From an uncultured Granulosicoccaceae bacterium (lineage in GTDB: Bacteria > Pseudomonadota > Gammaproteobacteria > Granulosicoccales > Granulosicoccaceae), in the NCBI GenBank assembly GCA_938020525.1, contig CALIHW010000118.1, positions 1 to 32,313 on the forward strand: a DNA stretch of 32,313 nt, in the 5' to 3' direction. The notes beneath the pieces are model-generated. The model saw nothing but the letters and a program-made list of their open reading frames with translations, was not told where the DNA came from and did no database searches. The position numbers and the translations under genes were made by a program. How positions within the stretch are numbered: position 1 is the stretch's first letter; each line of letters begins with the position of its first letter. Positions 1-9,405 of this stretch are shown here, piece after piece.

Positions 1-152
1 AGAATGAATGATCTACTGCGAAAGCGATCTTTTGGCCAGCTATTGCGATCGATATCGTTAAATATGAATGACTATTCGCCTCAATCGATCGAAATATCTG
101 ACTCAAAATCTCACTTTCTCGCTACGACCGTCATTCTCGGACAAGCTCCTAG
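1..152 (+). repeat. MITE-like palindromic repeat, family A, left copy (5' end cut off)
   Basis: Positions 1-125 match 32189-32313 with a single difference (C at 122, A at 32310). The right end, 131-152, is the reverse complement of the left end of the other copy at 32174 (GAGCTTGTCCGAGAATGA inside CTAG). Joining the two copies gives an element of about 167 bp with terminal inverted repeats of about 22 bp including CTAG, and the two halves also pair imperfectly through the interior, so the whole element can fold as one hairpin. It has no coding capacity. The junction with flanking DNA creates TAGAAT (150-155), one base off a -10 box, 58 bp before the mscS-type start; I see no good -35, so a promoter role is only a possibility. 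Confidence 0.85.
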
Positions 153-212
153 AATAAAAACATCATGGCAATCCTGGCCACGAGCCTGAATTGTAAAGGA
201 ATTAATACCAAA

Positions 213-2639
213 ATGCGGTTTTTAACAAAGTCTGCAATCACCGCCATTACGCTGCTCTTTAGCTGCGCACTTTTCCAAAACACCGCAAGTGCCCAGGGCA
301 TAAGCCAGAATGGCAGCCAATCGACCAACGACGCTGATTTCGTCTCGGATATCGTTTCAGCCGCTAAACAGCGCGGTGTGCAGGTGATTGTTATCAACGG
401 AGCGTCGCAGGGAGTTAACTCAGATGCCACAGCGCCCGGCCCCGAAGGAGCATGGACAGAAGATGATTACGAAAACCTGTCGGATTCATTAACACCCGCC
501 AGCGCATCAAACTTCATGAAGGTCCAGACGGGCCTACTGGGATTTCGGGAACTCTTGAAAAACAAGGTCGATATGATCCCGCCTTCTATTGACAAAACAC
601 TCGTCGAAATTAAAAATCGCAGTCCGACAAATACATTAAGACCTTATCTACGAGTACTGTACTGGTCGATCCTGCTGTTAGCATTCGGTGCCTGGGTGGA
701 ACGTGAGGTATACGGTAAACGCATCCTTACACGCTGGCTGGAACCCGACCTTCGCGACAACCCGGTTGGCTACCTTGAGAAAGTCCCGCTGTTAATTAAG
801 CGCGCCCTGCTCAGAGTGTTTGGCGTGGTCATTTCGATGGTTATCGCCTATTCAACCGGCTCTCTGGTGTTCAGCGAAACTCCGACTGAAACCATTCAGT
901 TCACCATTGCCGTGATATATCTCGGCTACGCCGCTTTCCGCTTGCTACGCATCATGTGGCGAATGATTCTGGCACCTTATCTCTGCCAGTATCGAATTCC
1001 ACATTTTTCAAATGCAAATGCTTTACGGCTTTATCACTGGTTGTGGATCATTTCAGCCATTAATATTCTTGCTTTGATGATTGGTATCTGGCTGTTTGAA
1101 GTCGGTGGTAAAAGCGACATTCACGCAGCGCTTGCTTCATTGTTTAGCTTTATCGTAGCACTGGCAAATATTCTGATGGTGGTTGTAAACCGCAAAGCTT
1201 TATCCCGAGCTATCCGCAACGGCCGCCCAATAAATTCTGTAGGTGCGTTTACAAAATTTCTTTCAAATTTCTGGCTTCTGGCAGCAACTGCATACTTTGC
1301 ATTTTCCTGGCTACAGTTAACCTACCGCGTGGTTCTGAATAAGCCGCTATCTACACCTCTAATTGCCGGGGCATACGGAATACTGTTAGCGACAATATGT
1401 GTCTATGCACTGGCTAATTTTTTAATTGAACGGGTATCGCTTCGTTCAAAACGCCTTATTAGACTCAAACCCGAAGAAGACAATCCTGAACTAGATAGTA
1501 TTTCTGCAGGCTTGAGTGAAGAACCACGTACAAGCAACACCAGCAATATAAAAAACAACGCAGACGACAACCAGACTGACACAGTAATGTTTCAGCACCC
1601 ACTTGCAAGCTACGAGGATCTTGCAAGGCATGTGTCAGGCATACTGGCTGTCGGTGCGGGAATATGGGCTCTGACTCAAACCTGGAATTTCGATGGTCTT
1701 GAGATGTACAGCAACATTTTTGAACGCAGCACAGATGCACTGGCAATTTTGTTTTTTGGCTACATTATCTATCACATAGTGCGCATCTGGATTGATAACA
1801 AAATTCAGGAGGAAGGTGGAGAAGTCTCGCTTACCCCAGGAGATGAGGGCGGTGCTTCAAGTGCGAGCAGACTAGCGACACTGTTGCCATTGTTCCGCAA
1901 TTTCATGTTAATCGTTATTGGTATGTCGGTTATCTTTAGCGCGTTGCTTGAACTGGGCATTAATGTAAGCCCGTTATTTGCCAGTGCCGGTGTAGTTGGC
2001 CTTGCTATCGGCTTCGGTGCGCAAACACTGGTCCGGGATATCTTCTCTGGAGCGTTTTATCTATTTGACGACGCTTTTCGTCGGGGAGAATATGTTGATA
2101 TTGGTACGGTCAAAGGCACGGTAGAGAAAATTTCAGTGCGTTCCTTTCAACTACGCCATCATCTAGGCCCCTTGCATACGATTCCGTTTGGTGAAATTCA
2201 GTCTTTAACAAACTACTCACGTGACTGGGTAATGATGAAACTACCTTTGCGTTTAACCTATGACACTGATCCTGAAAAAGTCAGAAAGCTGGTAAAGAAA
2301 CTAGGCCAGGAACTCATGAAAGACCCGGAAATCGGCGACACATTCCTGCAACCGTTAAAGTCACAGGGGGTTATTGAAATGCAGGATTCCGCAATGATAG
2401 TGCGAGTGAAATTTATGGCTAAACCCGGTGATCAATGGACTATTCGAAAACGGGTATACCAGGAAATAAGAGACCTGTTTCAACGCGAAGGAATTCAGTT
2501 TGCAAATAAGGAGGTCACAGTTCGCCTTGCCTCTGAAGTACCGGCCAAATTGGATGAGAAGCAATTAACAGCAATTGCCGGCGCTGCAATCGATCATGAT
2601 GAGGACAATGGCCCTGTGACGAGTGGCGATGATCGATAA
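213..2639 (+). CDS. MscS-family mechanosensitive channel, large multi-TM form
   Basis: An inner-membrane channel of the MscS superfamily, which opens under membrane tension to release solutes during hypo-osmotic shock. I start at ATG 213 (808 aa) instead of the upstream in-frame ATG at 165, because the protein then begins with a clean signal peptide (MRFLTKSAIT...ASAQG) preceded by AAGGA at about 196-200, though spacing is long. Several hydrophobic helices follow, then an acidic, Asn-rich linker (about residues 425-455), more helices, and near residues 593-620 the pore helix GVVGLAIGFGAQTLVRDIFS, rich in Gly/Ala as in MscS TM3. The beta domain (residues about 620-665, RRGEYVDIG) and C-terminal domain follow. 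Length and N-terminal extension resemble the MscK/YbiO class more than small MscS. It overlaps the next gene by one base (TAATG). Confidence 0.9.
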   Translation: MRFLTKSAITAITLLFSCALFQNTASAQGISQNGSQSTNDADFVSDIVSAAKQRGVQVIVINGASQGVNSDATAPGPEGAWTEDDYENLSDSLTPASASNFMKVQTGLLGFRELLKNKVDMIPPSIDKTLVEIKNRSPTNTLRPYLRVLYWSILLLAFGAWVEREVYGKRILTRWLEPDLRDNPVGYLEKVPLLIKRALLRVFGVVISMVIAYSTGSLVFSETPTETIQFTIAVIYLGYAAFRLLRIMWRMILAPYLCQYRIPHFSNANALRLYHWLWIISAINILALMIGIWLFEVGGKSDIHAALASLFSFIVALANILMVVVNRKALSRAIRNGRPINSVGAFTKFLSNFWLLAATAYFAFSWLQLTYRVVLNKPLSTPLIAGAYGILLATICVYALANFLIERVSLRSKRLIRLKPEEDNPELDSISAGLSEEPRTSNTSNIKNNADDNQTDTVMFQHPLASYEDLARHVSGILAVGAGIWALTQTWNFDGLEMYSNIFERSTDALAILFFGYIIYHIVRIWIDNKIQEEGGEVSLTPGDEGGASSASRLATLLPLFRNFMLIVIGMSVIFSALLELGINVSPLFASAGVVGLAIGFGAQTLVRDIFSGAFYLFDDAFRRGEYVDIGTVKGTVEKISVRSFQLRHHLGPLHTIPFGEIQSLTNYSRDWVMMKLPLRLTYDTDPEKVRKLVKKLGQELMKDPEIGDTFLQPLKSQGVIEMQDSAMIVRVKFMAKPGDQWTIRKRVYQEIRDLFQREGIQFANKEVTVRLASEVPAKLDEKQLTAIAGAAIDHDEDNGPVTSGDDR

Positions 2640-3472
2640 TGAACACGCGGCACATTGACCCTAACATAAGCTTTACCGAGTTTATTCAAACTACTGATCG
2701 CATTCATCATGCCGGTATAGAGAAATTCACCAAAACCTACAAGCTACGCTCGCACCAGGCACTAATTTCTGCGTTCTTCAAAATCATTAATAAACACAAC
2801 GTCACTGCCCTGCTTGAAATTGGTGCATTCAAGGCAGAAATCTCACTCAGGTTTGTCACAGAAAAATCGGCTCGGCACGCTATTGCCGTTGAAGCGAACC
2901 CTTATAACTTCAATAAGTTTAACGACTCACTGACCAATGCGGGCGTACTTTATCACCACGCAGCCGTACTGGACCGCGAAGGCCCATGCAAACTGCAGTT
3001 ACGAGTAACTGATCTCGATGATGAAAATGGCTATATTCGTGGCAACAACTCGCTGCTTAAAGCTGACGTCCGGCCAGACACCCGCGAAGAAACCGTACCG
3101 GGTACAACACTGGATACATTGGTATCAAGCTATGTCGCATCAAACTTATTCCCTGAACTTTCAGTCGATCATCCGGCACTCTGGATCGATGTTGAAGGAG
3201 CGCTGGATCTTGTCATCAAAGGGGGGAAGCACACGATCAGAAACAGCTTAATGATTTTTGCCGAAGTAGAAACCGAACGCTTATGGAATGATCAGGCAAT
3301 ATTCCCTGAGATCGCAATGCAGCTGGACAAATTAGGCTTTTTTCCCTACTTGCGTGATTGTGAATATGAGCCAGAGCAGTTTAATGTTCTGTTCGCCAAT
3401 CGTGAACTGATTAATATTACGTTGCTTGAAGAAGTAGCATCGGAGTTTTACACGGAATTAAAGGCAAGTTGA
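2639..3472 (+). CDS. FkbM-family SAM-dependent methyltransferase
   Basis: A 277-aa soluble protein. Residues 58-66 (LLEIGAFKA) form SAM-binding motif I, followed by an acidic residue in IAVEANPYNF that would bind the ribose. ALWIDVEGAL near residue 180 and IFAEVETERLW near 206 match the later conserved blocks of the FkbM family, which methylates hydroxyl groups on glycans, polyketides or lipids. The substrate cannot be read from sequence. ATG overlaps the TAA of the channel gene, so the two are translationally coupled, an odd pairing of a stress channel with a methyltransferase. The gene converges on the acetyltransferase gene at 3516 with only 43 bp between stops and no clear terminator hairpin there. 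Confidence 0.8.
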   Translation: MNTRHIDPNISFTEFIQTTDRIHHAGIEKFTKTYKLRSHQALISAFFKIINKHNVTALLEIGAFKAEISLRFVTEKSARHAIAVEANPYNFNKFNDSLTNAGVLYHHAAVLDREGPCKLQLRVTDLDDENGYIRGNNSLLKADVRPDTREETVPGTTLDTLVSSYVASNLFPELSVDHPALWIDVEGALDLVIKGGKHTIRNSLMIFAEVETERLWNDQAIFPEIAMQLDKLGFFPYLRDCEYEPEQFNVLFANRELINITLLEEVASEFYTELKAS

Positions 3473-3515
3473 AGTCTCCCTACTCGTTGACAGCAAGCCC
3501 GCAGACACCACGTGA

Positions 3516-4385
3516 TCAATCGAGCTTCAAATCAAGGAGTTGCAATTCACTATACAAGTGATCAACCTCGATCGGCTCGACTCTCTCTGACTTAAAGTAG
3601 CGCGCTACCGGGAGTTCATCACGTGTCGCACCAGCAGGGTCTGATACAAATCGACCGTCTGCAGCCAGTAGCGATGGACTCTCTGGCAATAAATTATCTG
3701 CAATCATCTGAGCGTGACTGGAGAAGTGAGCGTAGTCACTGGCATACATCAGGTCATACCATGTAACGTGTTCAGCCTTTCTCTTAATAGAGAAAAACAT
3801 AAGGTTGTTATATCCGTCCGCACGCAACAGATACGGTGTTAACGGTTGGGTCGACATATCAATGAGTATGGTTCGTTCATGTTCTGGCACTAATTCAGTT
3901 ATTGCGATGACATCAGCAAGGAGATTGAGCGATGCAGATGGCGATTTCTTATGCCAAAGGTAACGATGATCTTCGAGCACTCTCAATCCCACGGCCTCTT
4001 GAATTGCCAGCGGTTTGGGAGAGTTAGTTAGTGTTGCGTAGGTCATCGTTGGGTCTACGATCGAAGACACCAGCATATCTCTACCCAAGCCCTTGCCACG
4101 CATCGAACGATCGAGATACCAGGAAGTCATGCTGACCATGCGCTCGGTTCGATATCCTTTATCATTGCTTCCCAGCAGGCGATCAGAATAAATCATGCCG
4201 CAAAAACCCTGCACCTGGCCATCAGCATCTACTACTCGACCGTAGTCCGGCTTGTCATCAAGCCACTGATATGACATCAGTTTGTACCAGCGCTCAAGCG
4301 GAATTGCAGGGTTCATTTTGCGATGCAGCAATTCGCAAATACCGTCAATATCCGCAGCGCTCGCGGCTCTGACATAAGGCGTCAT
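3516..4385 (-). CDS. GNAT-family N-acetyltransferase
   Basis: A 289-aa cytosolic protein. The acetyl-CoA pyrophosphate-binding loop is visible at residues 93-105 (RSMRGKGLGRDML, matching R/Q-x-x-G-x-G/A), preceded by the beta strand MVSMTSWYLD. The first 130 residues make the GNAT fold; the C-terminal half has no motif I recognise. Its ATG overlaps the TGA of the deacetylase gene (ATGA at 4382-4385), so the two are coupled. GNAT plus NodB-like pairs are typical of polysaccharide or cell-surface sugar modification, where one enzyme removes an N-acetyl group and the other adds an acyl group; that role is inferred from context only. Confidence 0.8.
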   Translation of the reverse strand: MTPYVRAASAADIDGICELLHRKMNPAIPLERWYKLMSYQWLDDKPDYGRVVDADGQVQGFCGMIYSDRLLGSNDKGYRTERMVSMTSWYLDRSMRGKGLGRDMLVSSIVDPTMTYATLTNSPKPLAIQEAVGLRVLEDHRYLWHKKSPSASLNLLADVIAITELVPEHERTILIDMSTQPLTPYLLRADGYNNLMFFSIKRKAEHVTWYDLMYASDYAHFSSHAQMIADNLLPESPSLLAADGRFVSDPAGATRDELPVARYFKSERVEPIEVDHLYSELQLLDLKLD

Positions 4386-5152
4386 GAAGCCGGCTTGAAC
4401 AACGCGCTAACATCTTCGCACCAACGCGCTGCCGGGTGATCATTGATGTGATCTACCAGCTGCTCACTGAAAGCCCAGCTCTCATCATCCATATCAAGAT
4501 GATGGGTTAAAAAACCAGTAGGCTCTTCAGCGTCAGCAGCACCGGTACGGCGCGCTTCCAGATGTGTAACGAGATTGTTGATGGTCTTTGCGTCGCCTTT
4601 AAAAACCACCTCTTTCTTCCAGCGGATAGGATCACCATGGCAATTCACCGTGCTACACCCCGCGGTGCACTGCTCGGGTTGACGCGGTCCAAAACCTGAC
4701 ACACCCGTAAATCCCATTTCAACCACTGGCTCCAACAACGCTGGATGAAGGTTATTCCAGGGTGGCACCACTACCGGGATAAAGCTATCTGTAAAAAGCG
4801 ATTCCAAAATCTGTCGCCCATGATCCAGGTCTTGAAGAACCGCTTGTGTGCCCCGGTCTAAGCCGAGCTCCCATGCGCCAAGTCCCTGGCCACGTTTTGC
4901 ATGATTGGTATGAGTGTAACCATGTTGCGCCACCATGACGTGAGGTGCACCTTGCACAACTGGCGCTAACGATTGTTTGGCATGAGCGGGAATAACAGCC
5001 AGCAGCAAACCTGTGGTTTCAGTTATTGAAAACAACTGATCAAGCTTGGCTCCGGGTTGTACCACATCATCATCGCGCCACCAGAAATCGGCCACCTTAC
5101 CATTGTTAGCCCATGCATCTAACTCTGTACTTAATCTCTGCCACGGATCCAT
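4382..5152 (-). CDS. Polysaccharide deacetylase-like (NodB-homology) protein
   Basis: A 256-aa protein without a signal peptide. Motifs of the carbohydrate esterase 4 / NodB-like fold are visible: WWRDDD at residues 24-29 (catalytic and metal-binding aspartates), H-x-x-x-H in AQHGYTH at 75-81 (metal histidines), VVPPWN at 128-132, and THHLDMDD at 216-223 supplying the late histidine. It would hydrolyse an N-acyl group from a sugar or related amide using a divalent metal. There are several cysteines in the middle (residues 162-171, CTAGCSTVNC) of unknown meaning. It lies 133 bp after the peptide-importer permease on the same strand and overlaps the GNAT gene, so it may belong to the tail of that operon. 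Confidence 0.75.
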   Translation of the reverse strand: MDPWQRLSTELDAWANNGKVADFWWRDDDVVQPGAKLDQLFSITETTGLLLAVIPAHAKQSLAPVVQGAPHVMVAQHGYTHTNHAKRGQGLGAWELGLDRGTQAVLQDLDHGRQILESLFTDSFIPVVVPPWNNLHPALLEPVVEMGFTGVSGFGPRQPEQCTAGCSTVNCHGDPIRWKKEVVFKGDAKTINNLVTHLEARRTGAADAEEPTGFLTHHLDMDDESWAFSEQLVDHINDHPAARWCEDVSALFKPAS

Positions 5153-5285
5153 GAATTTGCACTTCGATTCTCACACGAAAGCTGCATGATACTACGTATT
5201 AGATCATGTAAGACTTAACGAACAGGAAAAATAAAAGCAGATTGTCGCAAGAACAAAGCACCTGCTTCTGCATAGCTACTGAACG

Positions 5286-6437
5286 CTAACTCTGATAAGG
5301 ATCGAGTGAATCCCGTAAGCCATCGCCCAGAAAATTGAATGCCAGTACAACGAATATAATCGGCAACATCGGGATCGCGGTCCAGGGATAGATTTCTATC
5401 GAGGCAAGATTTTGTGCATCATTTAACATGACCCCCCAACTCACGGCAGGCGCCCGTAAACCAAGGCCCAGAAAAGATAAGGCAGTTTCACCAAGAATCA
5501 TCGCAGGAATCGATAACATCGCGCTGGCGATCAGGTGACTGGTAAAGTTGGGCAGCATATGCTGACCGATAACACGTGATGGACTGGCTCCCATCATCTC
5601 TGCCGCCTTGACGTAATTTTCTTCCCGCAGGCTTAAGAATTTTGCTCTGACAGCACGTGCCAGACCCGGCCAATCAAGCAGGCCCAATATGATTGAGATC
5701 ATAAAAAACACCGCCACCGGCCCCCAATTTGACGGCACCGCTGCAGACAACGCCAGCCAAAGTGGCAGCTCAGGAAGAGACCTGAGAATTTCAATCAGTC
5801 TTTGAATGGTCCAGTCAGTTCGGCCTCCAAAATAACCTGCAAGGCTACCGAACCCGATACCAAGAAAAAATGACACACAAATGCCAATCAAGCCAACGGT
5901 CAGAGATAACTGCGCACCATAGAGAATTCGCGAAAATACATCGCGACCCAGGCGATCGGAGCCAAACAAAAAGACAGTTGCATCATCCGGTGCACAAAAT
6001 AAGTGGCGGGTAGACTTAAACAACCCGAACAGTCGATATTCACCAGCGTGGCAAAAGAATTCGAGCTCGCGCGGCTCACTTTTATCTTGCGTGTAAGTCC
6101 AGCGGAAATTTTCAAGATCTGCCTTCGCTATAGATCGATAAACATGCGGGCCAATAAACTGCCCTTCATGCATGAAGGATATAGCTTGTGGTGGCGCATA
6201 CAGATGTTCAGAGTCTCTTTCTTTCGCCGTGTAAGGCGCGATAAATCCGACAAAAGGTAACATCAAATATGAGAGCAGCAAAAACACACCCGAAATCAAA
6301 CCAAGCTTGTGCTTTTTAAAACGCCGCCAGATGAGAACCCAGGCTGGTGCATCGAGTTCCGGGTTAGAGCGCAACAGTTCGTTATGCGGATCGTACGGCG
6401 CATCATCGACATAACGCCCATCAGGTAAAATACTCAT
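5286..6437 (-). CDS. Peptide ABC transporter permease, OppC/YejE type
   Basis: An inner-membrane permease (383 aa) of the binding-protein-dependent type. The N-terminal segment (residues about 1-40, DDAPYDPHNELLRSNPELDAP region) and first helix are followed by a long periplasmic stretch (about 70-155) as in YejE-like proteins, then the BPD_transp core. The EAA loop that docks to the ATPase is visible as EENYVKAAEMMGASPSRVIG, and GSDRLGRDVFSRILYG is the usual start of the OppC core. Its ATG overlaps the stop of the OppB-type permease. With that permease, the dual ATPase and the binding protein it forms a complete importer for oligopeptides or microcin-C-like compounds; the true substrate is unknown. 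Confidence 0.9.
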   Translation of the reverse strand: MSILPDGRYVDDAPYDPHNELLRSNPELDAPAWVLIWRRFKKHKLGLISGVFLLLSYLMLPFVGFIAPYTAKERDSEHLYAPPQAISFMHEGQFIGPHVYRSIAKADLENFRWTYTQDKSEPRELEFFCHAGEYRLFGLFKSTRHLFCAPDDATVFLFGSDRLGRDVFSRILYGAQLSLTVGLIGICVSFFLGIGFGSLAGYFGGRTDWTIQRLIEILRSLPELPLWLALSAAVPSNWGPVAVFFMISIILGLLDWPGLARAVRAKFLSLREENYVKAAEMMGASPSRVIGQHMLPNFTSHLIASAMLSIPAMILGETALSFLGLGLRAPAVSWGVMLNDAQNLASIEIYPWTAIPMLPIIFVVLAFNFLGDGLRDSLDPYQS

Positions 6438-7462
6438 CGAGTGCGCGCATCAAATCTGATCCGGGGATCAAGCAATAACAACAAGAGATCAGACACCATA
6501 GTGCCAATCAACGTCAGCCCTGCAACAAACAATAAAACAAACCCCGCCAAAAACTGATCTTGTGACTTAAGGGCCGCAAGTAAAGCCGGGCCGATAGTCT
6601 GCAATCCCAACACTACCGACACCAATACCGAACCGGAAATGAGTGAAGGAATAAGGTTACCGATGTCTGCCACAAACGGATTGAATGCGACTCGCAACGG
6701 ATATTTTGTTAGCAACCTGGCTGGTGGTAAACCTTTGGCCCGTCCGGTAGTGACATAGGGCTTGTTCAGCTCATCAAGCATATTGGCGCGAAGTCTCTGC
6801 ATCATTGCTGCAGCCCCTGCAGTACCAATAACAAACGTTGGCACAATTAGATGCAACAAAACTGATTTGATTTTAGCGAAGCTCATCGGCTGCTCTTCGA
6901 ACTCGGGAGCCATGAGTCCACCAATAGGTAAATCAAAGTACTTATTGCCGTAGTAAAACAGGATCAGAGCCAACAGAAAGTTGGGTGTCGCCAAACCAAT
7001 GTAACCGATAAACGAAGAGAGATAATCAATCCAGGTACGCGACTTTGCTGCCGCCAGTACGCCTAAGGGTAGTGCCAACGCATATACAAACAACACTGCA
7101 GCCAGGTTAACCACGATGGTTAACCACATGGCACTGCCGACCACCTCTGACACTGGTCTATCAAATTCAAATGACCAGCCAAAGTCACCTTGCAGAATAC
7201 CGGAAAATCCATGTGGTCCGGGCCATACTCCAATCCAGATTAAATATTGTTCCGGCAGGGATCGATCAAGCGCATACTCCTGACGAAGGAACTCTGCCTT
7301 CGCAACACCTGCTTCCTGGCCAGTGGAGCGCAACTCGGCAATCTGGTTACTGAGATAATCACCAGGAGGAAGATTAATAATTAAAAATATTAACGCTGAC
7401 ACTAGTAGCAGTGTCACCGCCATGGTCACCATACGGCGCAATATGAAACTAACAACACTCAC
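6434..7462 (-). CDS. Peptide ABC transporter permease, OppB/YejB type
   Basis: A 342-aa inner-membrane permease with six predicted helices. The N-terminus (MSVVSFILRRMVTMAVTLLLV) is the standard OppB/DppB first helix, followed by a periplasmic segment carrying EYALDRSLPEQYLIW, a conserved family feature, and a BPD_transp core with the EAA-type loop NKPYVTTGRAKGLPPARLL. It overlaps the binding-protein gene by four bases (ATGA) and the OppC-type gene by four, so the three are translationally coupled. The length and the DRSLPEQY region are those of the YejB/OppB group. Confidence 0.9.
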   Translation of the reverse strand: MSVVSFILRRMVTMAVTLLLVSALIFLIINLPPGDYLSNQIAELRSTGQEAGVAKAEFLRQEYALDRSLPEQYLIWIGVWPGPHGFSGILQGDFGWSFEFDRPVSEVVGSAMWLTIVVNLAAVLFVYALALPLGVLAAAKSRTWIDYLSSFIGYIGLATPNFLLALILFYYGNKYFDLPIGGLMAPEFEEQPMSFAKIKSVLLHLIVPTFVIGTAGAAAMMQRLRANMLDELNKPYVTTGRAKGLPPARLLTKYPLRVAFNPFVADIGNLIPSLISGSVLVSVVLGLQTIGPALLAALKSQDQFLAGFVLLFVAGLTLIGTMVSDLLLLLLDPRIRFDARTR

Positions 7463-9405
7463 TGCAGAGGATTATTATTGCTGCTGCTGAAAAAAAACTC
7501 ATCTGGTCGGTGCACACCAAAGTGAGCACCGGGTTGCCACGCCCACAATGCTTTTTCCGGAACGTTTCGCAGTCGCTTCGAAACCACAATTGGCTGCGGA
7601 GTCTCAGCCACAACACCGATGCCATACAACTGATCTGCATGAATATCCAACATGGATTGCCAAGCCTGAGCTCGCTCAAGGTCAGTGGTGGCTTCATGCC
7701 AGCTCTCGGCATAGCTCAACAGCTGTTTAGCCTCTTTAAGATCCGGTGCTTCACCGCTCTCACCACCGGTTTGGTAATACTGCCCCCATTTTGGCCAGGC
7801 TAAAAATTCCTGCTGCGTCGGCGCCAGATACTCCGGCGAAGTTGCAGCAGTCGGTATGCCGTTGTCCCAACCGTACCAGACAGAAGCCATTGAAATACCG
7901 GAGTACACATGCATTCTGAGAATATCCCGATCAAGCGGTCGCATGACCATCTCTATACCGAGTTCACGCCAGGTGTCTGCTGTAATCTGCAAGGCATTTT
8001 CAACTTCCTGTCGCTCACCTGCAGTTTCAACAACCAGCCGCATCGGTCGGCCATCGGGGAGAAGGCGCGTACCATCCCCCAGCCTTTCTACCAGACCCAT
8101 TTCATCGAGAAGTTGATTGGCTTGTTCGACGTCATACGACGACCAGGCCATTTGATTTTTCTTTGAGTGCAATGGACTCGCCGCCAGACAAGCCATACCC
8201 CCTTCAACACCCAACCCAAAATATAAGGCACGGTTGATCGTACGGCGATCAATACCCATGGAGAGTGCACGACGGAATCGTACATCGCGCAAAACCTCGC
8301 GCCACACCGGATCTGCAAAATTCAAATTGGGATAAATTGTTATTTGCGAGGCAGAACCGTTGGACCACAACAGCACCCGATAGTCGCCACCATCTTTCTC
8401 GCCTTTTTTCAAGATAGACACATCTTTAAAGTCGAGTCCGCGCGCTTGTAAATCCACTTCTCCGGCATTCGATTTTGCAGCGATCAGACCACCACCAACA
8501 ATACTCATCTCCACCTTGTCTATATAAGGGAGCTGAGTACCTTCGCTATCAATACGGTGATAATAGGGATTGCGAACAAACACTCGGCGGTTCTTGGTAC
8601 TTTCAGGCGAAGTCATCCATGGCTGCAGGGTTGGTAAATCGGGATTATCAAACTTGTACATGTTATCGCGCTTGTTATGCAGCGAGCCCCAGCTTCGCAC
8701 CTTATGATCCACGATCATCTGCTTCAGCTTTTCACTATCAGCATAGCTGTTGTGGAACTGCGCCATGTAGTGTCTGGGGCGAAAGATAAATGGCGGTCTG
8801 GCTTGCGCTAATAAAGGTATAAAGTACGGGTTTGGTTTATTCCATTCATAGACAACCGTTGTTTCATCAGGAAAAGTAACCGCAGGCAACTCACCATCGA
8901 CAAGCATATAGTGCGGAGGACCGCTGGGTGATAACTCAGGATCATTGGCAACGTCTTCCCACCAGTACCTAAAATCAGCCGAGGTAAACGGATGACCGTC
9001 CGACCAGCGATGCCCAGCCCGCAGACGCAAGGTAAATCTACGCCCTTCCTCCACATCAACCGCTGAAAGTATATCCGGGGTAAGTGCATACTTGTCGTCG
9101 TAGATCACCAAGCGTGAATAACCAAGAACAACCATCTGCCGAATGTCTTTTTTGCGTGACACCATGGTTCGCATAGTGCCGCCCTGCACGCCTGTCTCGC
9201 GGCCTTTCTGGGCAAGATCCACGATCACAGGATCAAGCGGTATTCTTTTATTCGCCGGTGGCATCTCACCACTGGTAACCTGTTCACTGTAAAGCGCACT
9301 TTCCAATACCGCGGGTGCTGCCGTCACATTGAGCGGCAATACCGATAAGCAAAACAAAAAGACCGTCAGGTATCGCTTTAAGACGGGTGTTACTTGTTCA
9401 ACCAT
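7459..9405 (-). CDS. Extracytoplasmic peptide-binding protein (SBP family 5)
   Basis: The substrate-binding subunit of the importer. From ATG 9405 the protein (648 aa) starts MVEQVTPVLKRYL and has a hydrophobic signal peptide ending near LPLNVTAAPA; an in-frame ATG at 9432 would only lengthen the n-region. Family-5 landmarks are clear: LRLRAGHRWSDGHPFTSADF, then NPYYHRID...LPYIDKVEM and VRFRRALSMGIDRRTIN. This is the class that captures oligopeptides or similar ligands in the periplasm. The start overlaps the end of the ATPase gene (TGA at 9400-9398). Long size (about 620 aa mature) and strong aromatic content fit YejA-like or long OppA-like binders. The ligand cannot be predicted. Confidence 0.88.
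   Translation of the reverse strand: MVEQVTPVLKRYLTVFLFCLSVLPLNVTAAPAVLESALYSEQVTSGEMPPANKRIPLDPVIVDLAQKGRETGVQGGTMRTMVSRKKDIRQMVVLGYSRLVIYDDKYALTPDILSAVDVEEGRRFTLRLRAGHRWSDGHPFTSADFRYWWEDVANDPELSPSGPPHYMLVDGELPAVTFPDETTVVYEWNKPNPYFIPLLAQARPPFIFRPRHYMAQFHNSYADSEKLKQMIVDHKVRSWGSLHNKRDNMYKFDNPDLPTLQPWMTSPESTKNRRVFVRNPYYHRIDSEGTQLPYIDKVEMSIVGGGLIAAKSNAGEVDLQARGLDFKDVSILKKGEKDGGDYRVLLWSNGSASQITIYPNLNFADPVWREVLRDVRFRRALSMGIDRRTINRALYFGLGVEGGMACLAASPLHSKKNQMAWSSYDVEQANQLLDEMGLVERLGDGTRLLPDGRPMRLVVETAGERQEVENALQITADTWRELGIEMVMRPLDRDILRMHVYSGISMASVWYGWDNGIPTAATSPEYLAPTQQEFLAWPKWGQYYQTGGESGEAPDLKEAKQLLSYAESWHEATTDLERAQAWQSMLDIHADQLYGIGVVAETPQPIVVSKRLRNVPEKALWAWQPGAHFGVHRPDEFFFSSSNNNPLQ

Noticed and set aside
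5153..5285. AAGCAG/CTGCTT pair as a terminator between importer and deacetylase genes
   Set aside because: The stem is only six bases with a loop of about 25 and no following T-run.
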